From Candidatus Endomicrobiellum neotermitis (lineage in GTDB: Bacteria; Elusimicrobiota; Endomicrobiia; Endomicrobiales; Endomicrobiaceae): DNA of 64,000 nucleotides. Shown piece by piece: positions 36,430-46,020 of this stretch (positions within the stretch are counted from its first letter, which is position 1; each line of letters starts with the position of its first letter). The stretch is from the NCBI GenBank assembly GCA_031282355.1, contig JAITDW010000001.1:1-64000 (forward strand), given 5' to 3'. The translations under genes and the position numbers were made by a program. A model generated the notes under the pieces. That model did not search any database. It was not told the DNA's origin and saw only the letters and a list, made by a program, of their open reading frames with translations.

Positions 36430-37725
36430 ATGAAAAAATTTTTTATTTTTTTTTATATCATTTTGCATCTCTCAACATATGTTTATGCACAAAGCGATAT
36501 TTATCTTTCTTTAGTTGCGACAAATGCATGTAAAAAACTCAGTATCATTATTGGTGATTTTACTGCTATAGATAAAAATGAAAATACAATAAAAACTATT
36601 AATATTTTAAGAGATATAATAAAAAGTGATCTTATTCATTCAAGATATTTTAATGTTACAGAAAAAAAAGATATTTCTGTTAATTCTTTTAAAGAAAAAC
36701 TGCTTTCTTATGAATATGAAAAAACGTCAGTTTTTATCATTGCTGATATTGCACATGATATCAACAATAATCTTATTATTAACATAAAAATACTGGATAT
36801 TACAGGTAAAGTGATATGGGAATGTAAATATATAAGAGAATTAACAGATTATAGATACATGTGTCATGAAGCAAGTGATGAAATTATTAAAATATTAACA
36901 GGTGAGATTGGTATAGCTCGATCGAAAATAGCTTTTGTAAGTAATAGTACAGGATTTAAAGAAATATATGTTGTTGATTATGACGGGTATAATTTACGCA
37001 GACTTACAAAAGATAATAAAATCAATATCCTTCCTAGATGGTCGCCTGATGGAAGATGTATAATTTATACAAGTTATCTTCATAATAACCCGGATCTATT
37101 TGTTTTAGATATAGTAAAAAATAGACGTTTGATTGTCTCAAAATATCAAGGTCTAAATGTAGCTGGATCGTTTTCTCCTGATGGGAAAAAAATATTGCTT
37201 ACATTATCAAAAGGCAATTACCCAAATCTATATTTGATAAATACTTCAGGTGAAATTATACGTAGAATAACAAATAATTTTTGTATTGATACAAGTCCAT
37301 CATTTTCTCCTAATGGACAAGAAATAGTATTCATTTCAGATAGAACAGGTTATCCACAGCTTTATATTATGAACCTTGAAGGTGGTAATATAAGAAGGCT
37401 TACAACAAGTGGTTTTTGTGATTCTCCATCATGGTCTCCGTGTGGTGATAAAATTGCTTTTACAATGAAACAACAAAAATGTAATAATTATGATCTATAT
37501 ATATATGATCTTCCAACGGCTAAAATATTAAAGCTGACAAATAATCAAAAGAATAATGAAAATCCATCATTTTCCCCTGATGGAAGATTTATAACGTTTT
37601 ATTCAAATAGATCTGGCAAAGGGGAAATTTATGTAATATCTGTTGATGGTTTGAATACAAGAAAACTGACAGAACTATCTGGTGCATCTTATACCCCATC
37701 ATGGTCTCCAGTTTTAATGAAGTAA
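36430..37725 (+). CDS. tolB: Tol-Pal system protein TolB
   Basis: TolB is the periplasmic protein that shuttles between Pal and TolA. A signal peptide (about 1-20, ending VYAQS) is followed by an N-terminal domain (about 25-160) and a six-bladed propeller of PD40/WD40-like repeats. The repeats are easy to see as WSPDGR, FSPDGK, FSPNGQ, WSPCGD, FSPDGR and a final WSP. ATG 36430 is chosen because the signal peptide begins there; upstream in-frame codons from 36358 overlap tolA. No clear ribosome-binding site precedes it, suggesting translational coupling. Confidence 0.94.
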   Translation: MKKFFIFFYIILHLSTYVYAQSDIYLSLVATNACKKLSIIIGDFTAIDKNENTIKTINILRDIIKSDLIHSRYFNVTEKKDISVNSFKEKLLSYEYEKTSVFIIADIAHDINNNLIINIKILDITGKVIWECKYIRELTDYRYMCHEASDEIIKILTGEIGIARSKIAFVSNSTGFKEIYVVDYDGYNLRRLTKDNKINILPRWSPDGRCIIYTSYLHNNPDLFVLDIVKNRRLIVSKYQGLNVAGSFSPDGKKILLTLSKGNYPNLYLINTSGEIIRRITNNFCIDTSPSFSPNGQEIVFISDRTGYPQLYIMNLEGGNIRRLTTSGFCDSPSWSPCGDKIAFTMKQQKCNNYDLYIYDLPTAKILKLTNNQKNNENPSFSPDGRFITFYSNRSGKGEIYVISVDGLNTRKLTELSGASYTPSWSPVLMK

Positions 37726-37789
37726 TTATAAAATTAAATTAAAAAATTCTGCTTTGTTATAAATTATTTACTAATTTGAGAGGATAAAA

Positions 37790-38422
37790 ATGTTTGAAGA
37801 TAAAAGTTTTATTGATATACTTACAATGGGTGGTTGGACTCTTTATGTTCTTTTGGTATTATCAGTTTTTTCAATAACGATAATTTGTTTAAAATTAGGT
37901 GAATTTTATACAAAATCAAAGGTTACAAGAGTTTATTTTATATCTAAATTAGTTGACAAAATTGACATAAATAAACTTGATTTTGATGATATTATTAATT
38001 TCTGTGATACTCTTAACTCTCCTATGGCAGTTGTGGTTAAATCTGGAATAAATGCTTTTAGAAGAGATGAAAATAACATTATAGAAGCTATGGAAAGAGA
38101 AATAATGGTTCAAACAATGAACCTTGAAAAATTTGTAACTATTATTGGTACATTGGGTGGTATTGCAGTTTATATAGGTTTATTTGGAACAGTTTTAGGC
38201 ATTATAAAAGCATTTCATAACATTTCAAAACTAGGATCTGGTGGTATATCTGTTGTCATAGGTGGAGTTTCAGAGGCACTTATTTCTACAGCAGCAGGGC
38301 TTTTTGTCGCTATTCCAGCTGTCATAGCATACAATTTTTTCACGAAAAAAATAGATAAGTTTATTATAAATATGGAATATTGTTCTTCTAGAGTTTATGA
38401 GATTTTGAAAAGAGGAAATTAA
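37790..38422 (+). CDS. tolQ: TolQ/ExbB-type proton channel subunit
   Basis: An inner-membrane protein of the MotA/TolQ/ExbB family that, with TolR, uses the proton gradient to energise TolA. Three membrane helices are visible: about 15-37, 113-140 (TIIGTLGGIAVYIGLFGTVLGI, the conserved GLLGTV-like motif) and 155-185 (SEALISTAAGLFVAIPAVIAYN). A GAGGA site precedes the ATG. ExbB would have a similar sequence; the neighbouring tolR, tolB and pal favour TolQ. Confidence 0.92.
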   Translation: MFEDKSFIDILTMGGWTLYVLLVLSVFSITIICLKLGEFYTKSKVTRVYFISKLVDKIDINKLDFDDIINFCDTLNSPMAVVVKSGINAFRRDENNIIEAMEREIMVQTMNLEKFVTIIGTLGGIAVYIGLFGTVLGIIKAFHNISKLGSGGISVVIGGVSEALISTAAGLFVAIPAVIAYNFFTKKIDKFIINMEYCSSRVYEILKRGN

Positions 38423-38426
38423 ATAA

Positions 38427-38825
38427 GTGAATTTTAAAAGAAAAAGCAATAATGTCATGTCAGAAATTAATATAACACCTTTTACTGATGTTATATTAGT
38501 ACTGCTTATTATTTTTATGATAACTACTCCTATGCTCATGCAATCTAGTATAAAAGTTGATCTTCCTAAAGCTCAAACTTCTGATATTGAAAACTCATTG
38601 AACGTCGATGTTATAATTTCAAAAGACGGATGTATTTATATAGATGGAAATCAAATTCATGTATCAAATATAGAAGAGATGCAAAGATTATTACTTCCAA
38701 ATATCAATAAAACTGTTATTATAAAAGGTGATAAAGATGTCAAATATGATTATATAGTACAGTTTTTAGACGTAGCTAAAAAAATAGGTGTGAAAAAATT
38801 TGTTCTTGCAGTGGATAAATCTTAA
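38427..38825 (+). CDS. tolR: TolR/ExbD-type proton channel subunit
   Basis: A 132-residue single-pass inner-membrane partner of TolQ. The N-terminal segment MSEINITPFTDVILVLLIIFMITTP contains the conserved proton-carrying Asp (about Asp21) and the membrane helix; the periplasmic domain follows. The start is a GTG at 38427 with a GAGGA site 10 bp upstream; the family usually has a short basic leader before MSEIN, which this start provides (NFKRKSNN). ATG 38457 is the alternative. Confidence 0.9.
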   Translation: MNFKRKSNNVMSEINITPFTDVILVLLIIFMITTPMLMQSSIKVDLPKAQTSDIENSLNVDVIISKDGCIYIDGNQIHVSNIEEMQRLLLPNINKTVIIKGDKDVKYDYIVQFLDVAKKIGVKKFVLAVDKS

Positions 38826-38884
38826 TTTTACATATTTAGAGCATTTTAGAATTATAAATGATCGTTTTCTATTAATGAGGTTTT

Positions 38885-39850
38885 ATGGCTAAAAAAATAG
38901 GTGTTATAACTTCTGGAGGTGATGCTCCAGGAATGAATGCCGTACTTAGAGCTGTTACTAGATATGGAATTTTTTTGGGGTATCAAATAATAGGAATAAG
39001 AAGAGGATTTAAAGGACTTCTAGATAATGATTTTATAACGTTGACCTTACGTTCAGTGAGTGGTATAATAAATTTAGGAGGTACTTTACTACATACTGGA
39101 CGATGTTCTGCAATAAAAACAGTACTAGGTATGGAAAAAGCTATTAGAATAATAAAAAAACTTAATTTATATGGAATGATAATTATAGGTGGAGATGGGT
39201 CATTGGCTGCTGGGGATGTTTTTGTAAGACATGGTATTAGAATTATTAATGTACCAGCATCAATTGATAATGACATATGTGGTACTGATGAAACTATAGG
39301 TTATGATACAGCCTTAAATACTGCAGTAGAAGCAATAGATAAAATAAGAGATACAGCAACAAGTCACGATAGGATTTTTGTCGTTGAAATTATGGGAAGA
39401 GATCATGGATTTTTGACACTTGATGTTGGTATTGCTGCAGGGTGCGAGTTTATAGTTGTACCTGAAATTAAGACTGATATACAAAAGCTTATAGAAGAAT
39501 TAAGAATGGGAAAAGAAAAAGGAAAAACATCCGAAATTATAGCTTTTGCTGAAGGTTGTGGATCTTCAGTAAAATTTGCAGAAAAAATAAAAATTTTAAC
39601 AGGTGGTCTTGAAGTAAAAGTAAGTACACTTGGATATATACAACGTGGTGGAAGGCCGACTGCAAGAACTAGAATACTTGCTTCAAAGCTTGGTCATACA
39701 GCTGTAAATCTTTTAGAACAAGGAAAGTGTAATTTACTTGTTGGAATAACAGATGGTAAAATATCTTCAGTACCTATTTGTGAAGCGATAAAACAAAAAA
39801 AGAAATTTGACATTGAATTAGTTAAAGTATTAATGAATTTATCTGTTTAA
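38885..39850 (+). CDS. pfkA: ATP-dependent 6-phosphofructokinase
   Basis: This enzyme commits fructose 6-phosphate to glycolysis. Its 321 residues match bacterial PfkA. The donor motif IIGGDGSLAAG has the ATP-type Gly, and PASIDNDICGTDETIGYDTA carries the catalytic Asp-x-Asp and lacks the PPi-type Lys; MGRDHGF and RGGRPTA bind substrate. These features contrast with the PPi enzyme at 12.1 kb. The start has a GAGG site 6 bp away. It follows tolR by 59 bp and leads the run tyrS-nfnAB-valS-gltX. Confidence 0.93.
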   Translation: MAKKIGVITSGGDAPGMNAVLRAVTRYGIFLGYQIIGIRRGFKGLLDNDFITLTLRSVSGIINLGGTLLHTGRCSAIKTVLGMEKAIRIIKKLNLYGMIIIGGDGSLAAGDVFVRHGIRIINVPASIDNDICGTDETIGYDTALNTAVEAIDKIRDTATSHDRIFVVEIMGRDHGFLTLDVGIAAGCEFIVVPEIKTDIQKLIEELRMGKEKGKTSEIIAFAEGCGSSVKFAEKIKILTGGLEVKVSTLGYIQRGGRPTARTRILASKLGHTAVNLLEQGKCNLLVGITDGKISSVPICEAIKQKKKFDIELVKVLMNLSV

Positions 39851-39875
39851 TTTTTATTCATATAAAAGGTATAAA

Positions 39876-41048
39876 ATGAGTGAAGTATTAGAAAAAATAA
39901 AAGAAGGAACAAATGAAGTTATTTCTATTAAAGATCTTAAAAAAAAACTTGAATCATCTAAAAAATTAACAATAAAGATGGGAATTGATCCTACAGCTCC
40001 AAATTTACACCTAGGACATACAGTGCTTATAAATAAGTTAAAAACTTTTCAAGATCTAGGACACCAAGTTATATTTTTAGTAGGTGATTTTACGGCTCAA
40101 ATAGGGGACCCATCTGGTATGTCGGAAATACGACAAACTATGACAAAAGAGCAGATAAAATTAAACATGAGGACATATACTGACCAAGTTTTTAAAATCC
40201 TTGATCGCAACAAAACAAAAATTGTGTACAACAGTGAATGGTTAGGAAAACTTGAAATGAGTGAATTTTTCAATCTTATTGCTAAAAGCACAGTAGCACG
40301 CATGCTTACAAGGGACGATTTTAAAAAAAGGTATTTAAATAATAATCCTATAAGCATGGCTGAATTTCTATATCCATTACTTCAAGCTTATGACTCTGTG
40401 GTTTTATGTGTAGATATTGAGATTGGAGGTAATGACCAAAAATTCAATTTACTTTTAGGAAGAGAGATACAGAGAAGTTATGGATTTAACGATGTTCAAA
40501 CAGTTATTACTATGCCTCTTTTAGAGGGTACTGATGGTATAAAAAAAATGTCAAAATCGTATAATAATTATATAGCCTTAAATGATTCTCCAAAAGATAT
40601 GTTCGGTAAAATAATGTCAATTTCTGATGAGCTCATGTATAAATATTATAAACTTTTAACTCAAGTAGATTTTAACAGCATTAAAAATATGCATCCAAAA
40701 GATGCAAAATATGCATTAGCACTAACTATTGTCGAAAGATATTATACGAAAGAAATTTCTTTAAAAACAAAGGATGAATTTGATAATATTTTCGTAAATA
40801 AAAATATTTCCAATGACATTATTAAAAAATATTATTTAATTGATGCTGATGTAAAATTATCAGATCTAATATTTAAGAGTGGTATGGTTTTAAGTAAAAA
40901 TGAAGCCAAGCGTATTATAGCTCAGGGAGGTATAAAAATTGATTTTAAAAAAGTAAATGAAGATTTTATAATCAGATGTGAGAAATCATTTATATTGCAA
41001 ATAGGTAAAAAAAAAATTATAAAAATATTAGTAAAAAATACTAATTAA
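39876..41048 (+). CDS. tyrS: Tyrosyl-tRNA synthetase
   Basis: A class I aminoacyl-tRNA synthetase charging tRNA-Tyr. The HIGH-type motif is HLGH (about 45-48) and the KMSKS motif is intact (IKKMSKS, about 226-232). A C-terminal S4 RNA-binding domain (about 330-388) is present. At 390 residues it belongs to the TyrZ-like class with HLGH. Its 3' end includes an A10 run near 41007-41016, a slippage-prone tract. First of three synthetase genes in this stretch. Confidence 0.96.
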   Translation: MSEVLEKIKEGTNEVISIKDLKKKLESSKKLTIKMGIDPTAPNLHLGHTVLINKLKTFQDLGHQVIFLVGDFTAQIGDPSGMSEIRQTMTKEQIKLNMRTYTDQVFKILDRNKTKIVYNSEWLGKLEMSEFFNLIAKSTVARMLTRDDFKKRYLNNNPISMAEFLYPLLQAYDSVVLCVDIEIGGNDQKFNLLLGREIQRSYGFNDVQTVITMPLLEGTDGIKKMSKSYNNYIALNDSPKDMFGKIMSISDELMYKYYKLLTQVDFNSIKNMHPKDAKYALALTIVERYYTKEISLKTKDEFDNIFVNKNISNDIIKKYYLIDADVKLSDLIFKSGMVLSKNEAKRIIAQGGIKIDFKKVNEDFIIRCEKSFILQIGKKKIIKILVKNTN

Positions 41049-41063
41049 AGGAAAAGATATAGA

Positions 41064-41909
41064 ATGTATAAAATTGTAAGTAAAGAAAAAATTGGACCTA
41101 ACATACAAAGCTATGAAATTTTTGCTCCTGAAATTGCAAAAAATGCTCAACCGGGGCAATTTATTATGTTTAGAATTAATGATAATGCTGAAAGAGTTCC
41201 ATTAACCATTGCACATACAAATTATCAAAAGGGATTAGTCAAAATAATTTTTCAAGAAACAGGTAAAAGTACAAAACAACTTGCATCACTTAGTGAAGGT
41301 GATTATATACAAGATTTTGTAGGTCCCTTAGGACGTCCTACTGAAATCAAAAAATACGGAACTATAGTTGTTGTCGTTGGTGGAGTTGGAGTTGCTGAAG
41401 CATTACCTATAATAAAAGCGTTTAAAAAAATCGGGAATAAAATTATTACTATAGTTGGTGTGAAATCTAAAAATTTGATAATACTTGAAAATGAGTTAAA
41501 AAAGGAAAGTGACTTATTATTTTTTGCTACAAATGATGGAACATATGGAGTAAAAGGGCTTGTCACAGATATTTTAGAAAAAATAATAAATAAAGAAGAA
41601 ATAGACATGTTTTATATTATTGGGCCAGTACTTATGATGCAGGCTGTTGCAAAATTTACAAAAGAAAAACATATATATACTTTAGCTTCTTTAAATCCCA
41701 TAATGCTTGACGGTACTGGAATGTGTGGAGCATGTAGAGTTACTATAGATAATAAAATTAAATTCGCTTGTGTTGATGGTCCTGAATTTGATGCACATTT
41801 AGTAAACTGGGAAGAGCTCATTTCAAGACTTAATTCATTTAAAAATCTTGAAGAAATTTCTATGAATAAATTTGAACAAAAACAGGAGTGTAAATGTCAC
41901 AGAACATAA
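41064..41909 (+). CDS. nfnA: NfnA-type FAD/NAD(P)-binding, 2Fe-2S oxidoreductase subunit
   Basis: The small subunit of NADH-dependent reduced ferredoxin:NADP oxidoreductase (also named SudB or GltA-like). FAD-binding ERVPLTIA (about 47-54) and the nucleotide-binding GGVGVAEALPI (about 107-117) precede C-terminal cysteines for a 2Fe-2S cluster in GMCGACRV and FACVDGPEFD. With NfnB it couples NADPH, NADH and ferredoxin by electron bifurcation. It overlaps nfnB by 16 bp. Its 281 residues fit NfnA. Dihydroorotate dehydrogenase PyrK is a related alternative, but the NfnB neighbour argues against it. Confidence 0.88.
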   Translation: MYKIVSKEKIGPNIQSYEIFAPEIAKNAQPGQFIMFRINDNAERVPLTIAHTNYQKGLVKIIFQETGKSTKQLASLSEGDYIQDFVGPLGRPTEIKKYGTIVVVVGGVGVAEALPIIKAFKKIGNKIITIVGVKSKNLIILENELKKESDLLFFATNDGTYGVKGLVTDILEKIINKEEIDMFYIIGPVLMMQAVAKFTKEKHIYTLASLNPIMLDGTGMCGACRVTIDNKIKFACVDGPEFDAHLVNWEELISRLNSFKNLEEISMNKFEQKQECKCHRT

Positions 41910-43303
41910 GGATGTTAGAAAGAGAGCCGAAAATAAGAAAACATGATTTTGAACAAATAAGTTTTGGGTATAGTAAAGAAGAAATGCTTATTGAAGCAAG
42001 AAGATGTTTACAGTGTAAAAAACCTATGTGTTGCGTTGGATGCCCTGTAGAAGTTGATATTCCTAAATTTATAAAGTTTCTTTCTGATGATAAACCTCAG
42101 GAAGCTATTAAAATTTTAAGAGAAAATAATAGTCTGCCTGCTGTGTGTGGTAGGGTTTGTCCACAAGAAACACAGTGTGAAAAATTTTGTATTTTATATA
42201 AACAAAATGCAAGCATTTGTATTGGAAATTTAGAAAGATATGCAGCTGATTCTACATCTAAAATTCATAATTCATTTTTTAATATTAGCAGTATTAAAAA
42301 AAATGGGTTAAAAATCGCAGTCGTTGGTTCTGGTCCTGCAGGTCTTACATGTGGAGGCGATTTGTTAAGAATGGGTTACGATGTTACAATTTATGAATCA
42401 TTACATGATAGTGGTGGGGTTTTACGTTATGGGATTCCAGAATTCAGACTTCCTAAAAAAATTTTAGATATAGAAATAAACATACTTAAAAAATCTGGGA
42501 TGAAAATAAATTTGAACACTTTTATTGGTAGAACAAAAACAATTAGAGATCTTTTTAATGAAGGATATAAATCAATATTTATTGCTGTTGGAGCTGGACT
42601 TCCTATATTCCCCAATATTCCAGGTGAGAATTTAAACCATGTTTATTCTGCAAGTGAATTTTTAGTACGAATAAATCTCATGCATGCTTATGATTTTCCT
42701 ATATATGATACTCCGGTTTATAAAGGTAAAAATGTTGTAGTTATAGGTGGTGGTAACACAGCTATGGATTCTGCGAGAACTTCAATAAGACTTGGAGCAA
42801 AAACTGTCAAGCTTATTTACAGGAGAACAGAAGATGAAATGCCTTCTAGAAAGGAAGAAAAAAAACATGCTAAAGAAGAAGGAGTTGAATTTATAGTTTT
42901 AACATCCCCTGTAAGATTTATAGGAGATGTTAAAAGGTTTGTCAAAGCTGTTGAATGTGTAAAGATGGAATCTAATGGACATAGTAATTTTGGCGTAAAA
43001 AATTCTCTAAAAAAGATTGATGGATCAAATCATATAATTGAAACTGATATGGTAATTTTAGCTTTAGGATTACATCCTAATCCAGTTTTATCTTCATTGA
43101 CAAATAATTTAAATATAGATACACGTGGATATCTTATAGTTGATAACAATTATATGACTTCTATACCAGGAATATTTGCAGGAGGTGACATAGTTGGAGG
43201 AAGTACAGTAATTGAAGCTATTGGAATGGGTAAAAAGGCTGCAAAGGCTATAGTAGAATATATAAAAAAAACAAATAGATATATGCAAAAAACTAAGTTC
43301 TAA
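41894..43303 (+). CDS. nfnB: NfnB-type NADPH-binding subunit (glutamate synthase small-subunit family)
   Basis: The large subunit of the NfnAB bifurcating transhydrogenase. N-terminal cysteines for two 4Fe-4S clusters are in RCLQCKKPMCCVGCPV and VCGRVCPQETQCEKFC (about 36-98). Two dinucleotide folds follow: VVGSGPAGLTCGGDL (about 142-156) for FAD and VVIGGGNTAMDSARTS (about 283-298) for NADPH, ending with IFAGGDIVGGSTVIEAIGMGK. It would be annotated as glutamate synthase beta in isolation, but nfnA adjacency and the absence of a large gltB point to NfnB. An AGGAG site lies within nfnA. Confidence 0.9.
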   Translation: MSQNIRMLEREPKIRKHDFEQISFGYSKEEMLIEARRCLQCKKPMCCVGCPVEVDIPKFIKFLSDDKPQEAIKILRENNSLPAVCGRVCPQETQCEKFCILYKQNASICIGNLERYAADSTSKIHNSFFNISSIKKNGLKIAVVGSGPAGLTCGGDLLRMGYDVTIYESLHDSGGVLRYGIPEFRLPKKILDIEINILKKSGMKINLNTFIGRTKTIRDLFNEGYKSIFIAVGAGLPIFPNIPGENLNHVYSASEFLVRINLMHAYDFPIYDTPVYKGKNVVVIGGGNTAMDSARTSIRLGAKTVKLIYRRTEDEMPSRKEEKKHAKEEGVEFIVLTSPVRFIGDVKRFVKAVECVKMESNGHSNFGVKNSLKKIDGSNHIIETDMVILALGLHPNPVLSSLTNNLNIDTRGYLIVDNNYMTSIPGIFAGGDIVGGSTVIEAIGMGKKAAKAIVEYIKKTNRYMQKTKF

Positions 43304-43330
43304 AAGTTTGTTATAAGTTAAGGATTAAAT

Positions 43331-45994
43331 ATGGAAAAAAAGTATGATTTTAAGAAATCTGAAATAAAATGGCAAAAATATTGGGTAGAAAATAAGATAT
43401 TTTCTACAAGATATAATGAAAATAAGAAGCCGTTTGTTATTATTGTTCCACCACCAAATATAACTGGACATCTTCATATGGGACATGCTTTTAATAGTGT
43501 CCTTCAAGATGTATTAATAAGATTTAAAAAATTGCAAGGGTATAATACATTATGGGTTCCTGGAATAGATCATGGTGGAATTGCTACGCAAAACATTGTT
43601 GAAAAAATTTTAAAAAAAGATGGTATGACAAAATATAATTTAGGTCGTGAAGAATTTTTAAAAAAAGTATGGCAATGGAAATCTTGTACTGGTGATACAA
43701 TACTAAACCAATTTAAAAAATTAGGGTGTAGTTTAGATTGGGATAGGATAGCTTTTACAATGGATGAAAATTGTTCGAAAGCTGTTAAGAAATCATTTAT
43801 ACATCTTTTTAATAATGGACTTATATATAAAGGTAAAAGACTTGTTAATTGGTGTTTTAAATGTTCAACAGCATTATCGGATATAGAGATTGAATATGAA
43901 AATGAAAGGAGTAGTTTATGGTATGTAAAATATCCTATAAAAAATTCTAAAGAATATGTTGTTGCTGCAACAACAAGACCAGAAACAATATTTGGAGATA
44001 CAGCTATTGCAGTGAATCCAAGCGATAAAAGATATGTAAAGTTAATAGGAAAAACAGTATTAGTTCCAATAACGAATAAGGAAATTAAAATAATTTCAGA
44101 TTATATCGTTGATAAATCTTTTGCTACTGGAATAGTAAAAGTTACACCGGCACATGATGCAGTTGATAACGATATAGCAAAAAGAAATAAATTAGATATT
44201 ATAGACATAATAAGTATTAACGGTACAATGATAAACGTTCCACAAAGATATCAAGGATTAAGTATAGCAAAAGCAAGAGAAAAAATTGTTGATGAACTTA
44301 ATACAAGAGGATCATTATTAAGGACACAAATTCATGTCCATTCTATAGCAAAATGTTATAGATGTTCTACAAAAATAGAACATTTAATGTCAGAACAGTG
44401 GTTTTTGAATGTAGAAAAAATGTCTGTAAAAGCAATTGAAGTAGTAAATAATGGCATGATATCATTTCATCCCAATTCATGGAAAAAACCTTATATTGCT
44501 TGGCTTAAAAGCCTAAAAGATTGGTGTATAAGTCGTCAAATATGGTGGGGTCATAGAATACCAATTTATTATTGTGTAGACGAAAATAATAATAAAAAAA
44601 ACTGTAAACCAATAGCCTCATTTGATAAACCTATAAAATGTTTTTATTGTAATGGAGAGAATTTCATACAAGACAATGATGTTTTAGATACTTGGTTTTC
44701 ATCGGCTTTGTGGCCAATGAGTGTCTTTAATTGGGGGAAAAATGATAGTAAAGATAATAATGATTTAAAATATTTTTATCCAACGTCTGTTTTAGTTACA
44801 GGACACGATATTCTTTATTTATGGGTTGCAAGAATGATACAGTTTGGTTTAGAATTTATGAATGATGTTCCTTTCACTGATGTGTTTATTCATGGAATAG
44901 TTAGAGATAAACAAGGTAAAAAAATGTCTAAATCATCTGGTAATGTTATTGATCCTGTAACAATTATGGAACAATATGGAACTGATGCACTAAGGTTTGC
45001 ACTTGCTCACATTGCTATTCCAGGAAGAGATGTTCATATCTCAGATGAATTATTTTTAACTGCAAGAAATTTTGTAAATAAAATATGGAATGCAGCAAGA
45101 TTTGTAGTATTAAATTTTGAAAAGAATTATAATGTCGATATAAATATTCAACCATGTGAACTTGTCGATGATTGGATTTTGACAGAATTTACAAATACAT
45201 TTTTAAAGGTTAAAACCGGGTATGAGTGTTATAATATCGCTAATTCTGCAAAAGAGATTTATGATTTTTTTTGGATAAAATATTGTAATTGGTATGTAGA
45301 ATTCTCAAAAATACGCATGTTATCTGCAAATATAAAAATAAGAGAACATGTTTTTTTAATGCTTGTATATATACTAAGATGTACTTTACAATTGTTATCA
45401 CCGATAATGCCATTTATAACTGAAGAAATATGGTGCATACTAAATGAAAATATTAATAGTACAAAAATGATAAGTGAAAATTTTCTATTTGAAGTTAAAA
45501 ATAATACTAACAAAGAAACAATTAAAAAAATGAAGATCATTCAAGATATAATTACAAATATAAGAACTTTAAGAAGTGAGATGAATATTCCATCTGCAGT
45601 AAAACTTAATGCTATGTTTAATATGTTGAAAGATAATCAAATAACAGCAGTAATTAGAGAAAATGAAAATTACATAAAATATTTAGCTAAAATTGACAAA
45701 ATACAGTTTTATAAAAATATAGATAAAGTTAAAAATTCTGCACTTATTGTTACAGAACATTTTGAAATATTTATATATTTAAATGGTTTCGTTAACATTG
45801 AAATAGAAAAAGCAAGACTCGAAAAGAAAATTTTTTTGGCGGAACAAGATATTGAAACAATAAATTTAAAATTAAATAACAGAGATTTCATAAAAAGAGC
45901 TCCACATACTGAAGTACAAAAGATTCAAATAAAATTTAACGAATTAAAATTAAAAATAAATAAAATTAATGAAGCATTAAAATTTTTAAAATGA
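43331..45994 (+). CDS. valS: Valyl-tRNA synthetase
   Basis: A class Ia synthetase that charges and edits tRNA-Val. HLHMGHAFN (about 46-54) is the HIGH motif, ending just after PPPNITG, a ValRS mark; KKMSKSSGNV is the KMSKS loop (about 536-545). The editing domain contains TTRPETIFGDTAIAVNP, and a C-terminal tRNA-binding coiled coil (about 820-887) is rich in Lys and Glu. Length 887 is normal. An AAGGA site precedes the ATG. Confidence 0.97.
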   Translation: MEKKYDFKKSEIKWQKYWVENKIFSTRYNENKKPFVIIVPPPNITGHLHMGHAFNSVLQDVLIRFKKLQGYNTLWVPGIDHGGIATQNIVEKILKKDGMTKYNLGREEFLKKVWQWKSCTGDTILNQFKKLGCSLDWDRIAFTMDENCSKAVKKSFIHLFNNGLIYKGKRLVNWCFKCSTALSDIEIEYENERSSLWYVKYPIKNSKEYVVAATTRPETIFGDTAIAVNPSDKRYVKLIGKTVLVPITNKEIKIISDYIVDKSFATGIVKVTPAHDAVDNDIAKRNKLDIIDIISINGTMINVPQRYQGLSIAKAREKIVDELNTRGSLLRTQIHVHSIAKCYRCSTKIEHLMSEQWFLNVEKMSVKAIEVVNNGMISFHPNSWKKPYIAWLKSLKDWCISRQIWWGHRIPIYYCVDENNNKKNCKPIASFDKPIKCFYCNGENFIQDNDVLDTWFSSALWPMSVFNWGKNDSKDNNDLKYFYPTSVLVTGHDILYLWVARMIQFGLEFMNDVPFTDVFIHGIVRDKQGKKMSKSSGNVIDPVTIMEQYGTDALRFALAHIAIPGRDVHISDELFLTARNFVNKIWNAARFVVLNFEKNYNVDINIQPCELVDDWILTEFTNTFLKVKTGYECYNIANSAKEIYDFFWIKYCNWYVEFSKIRMLSANIKIREHVFLMLVYILRCTLQLLSPIMPFITEEIWCILNENINSTKMISENFLFEVKNNTNKETIKKMKIIQDIITNIRTLRSEMNIPSAVKLNAMFNMLKDNQITAVIRENENYIKYLAKIDKIQFYKNIDKVKNSALIVTEHFEIFIYLNGFVNIEIEKARLEKKIFLAEQDIETINLKLNNRDFIKRAPHTEVQKIQIKFNELKLKINKINEALKFLK

Positions 45995-46020
45995 AAGTTG
46001 TTTTACTAAAGAGGTAAAAA

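Noticed and set aside
37350-37358. Perfect DnaA box TTATCCACA within tolB, and another at 53364-53372 at the atpC start
   Set aside because: Each is single and inside coding sequence; no cluster, AT-rich unwinding element or dnaA/dnaN neighbour, so no origin is claimed.
41894-43303. Glutamate synthase small subunit (gltD)
   Set aside because: No large gltB is adjacent, and the partner gene is an NfnA/SudB-type flavoprotein, so NfnB fits better.
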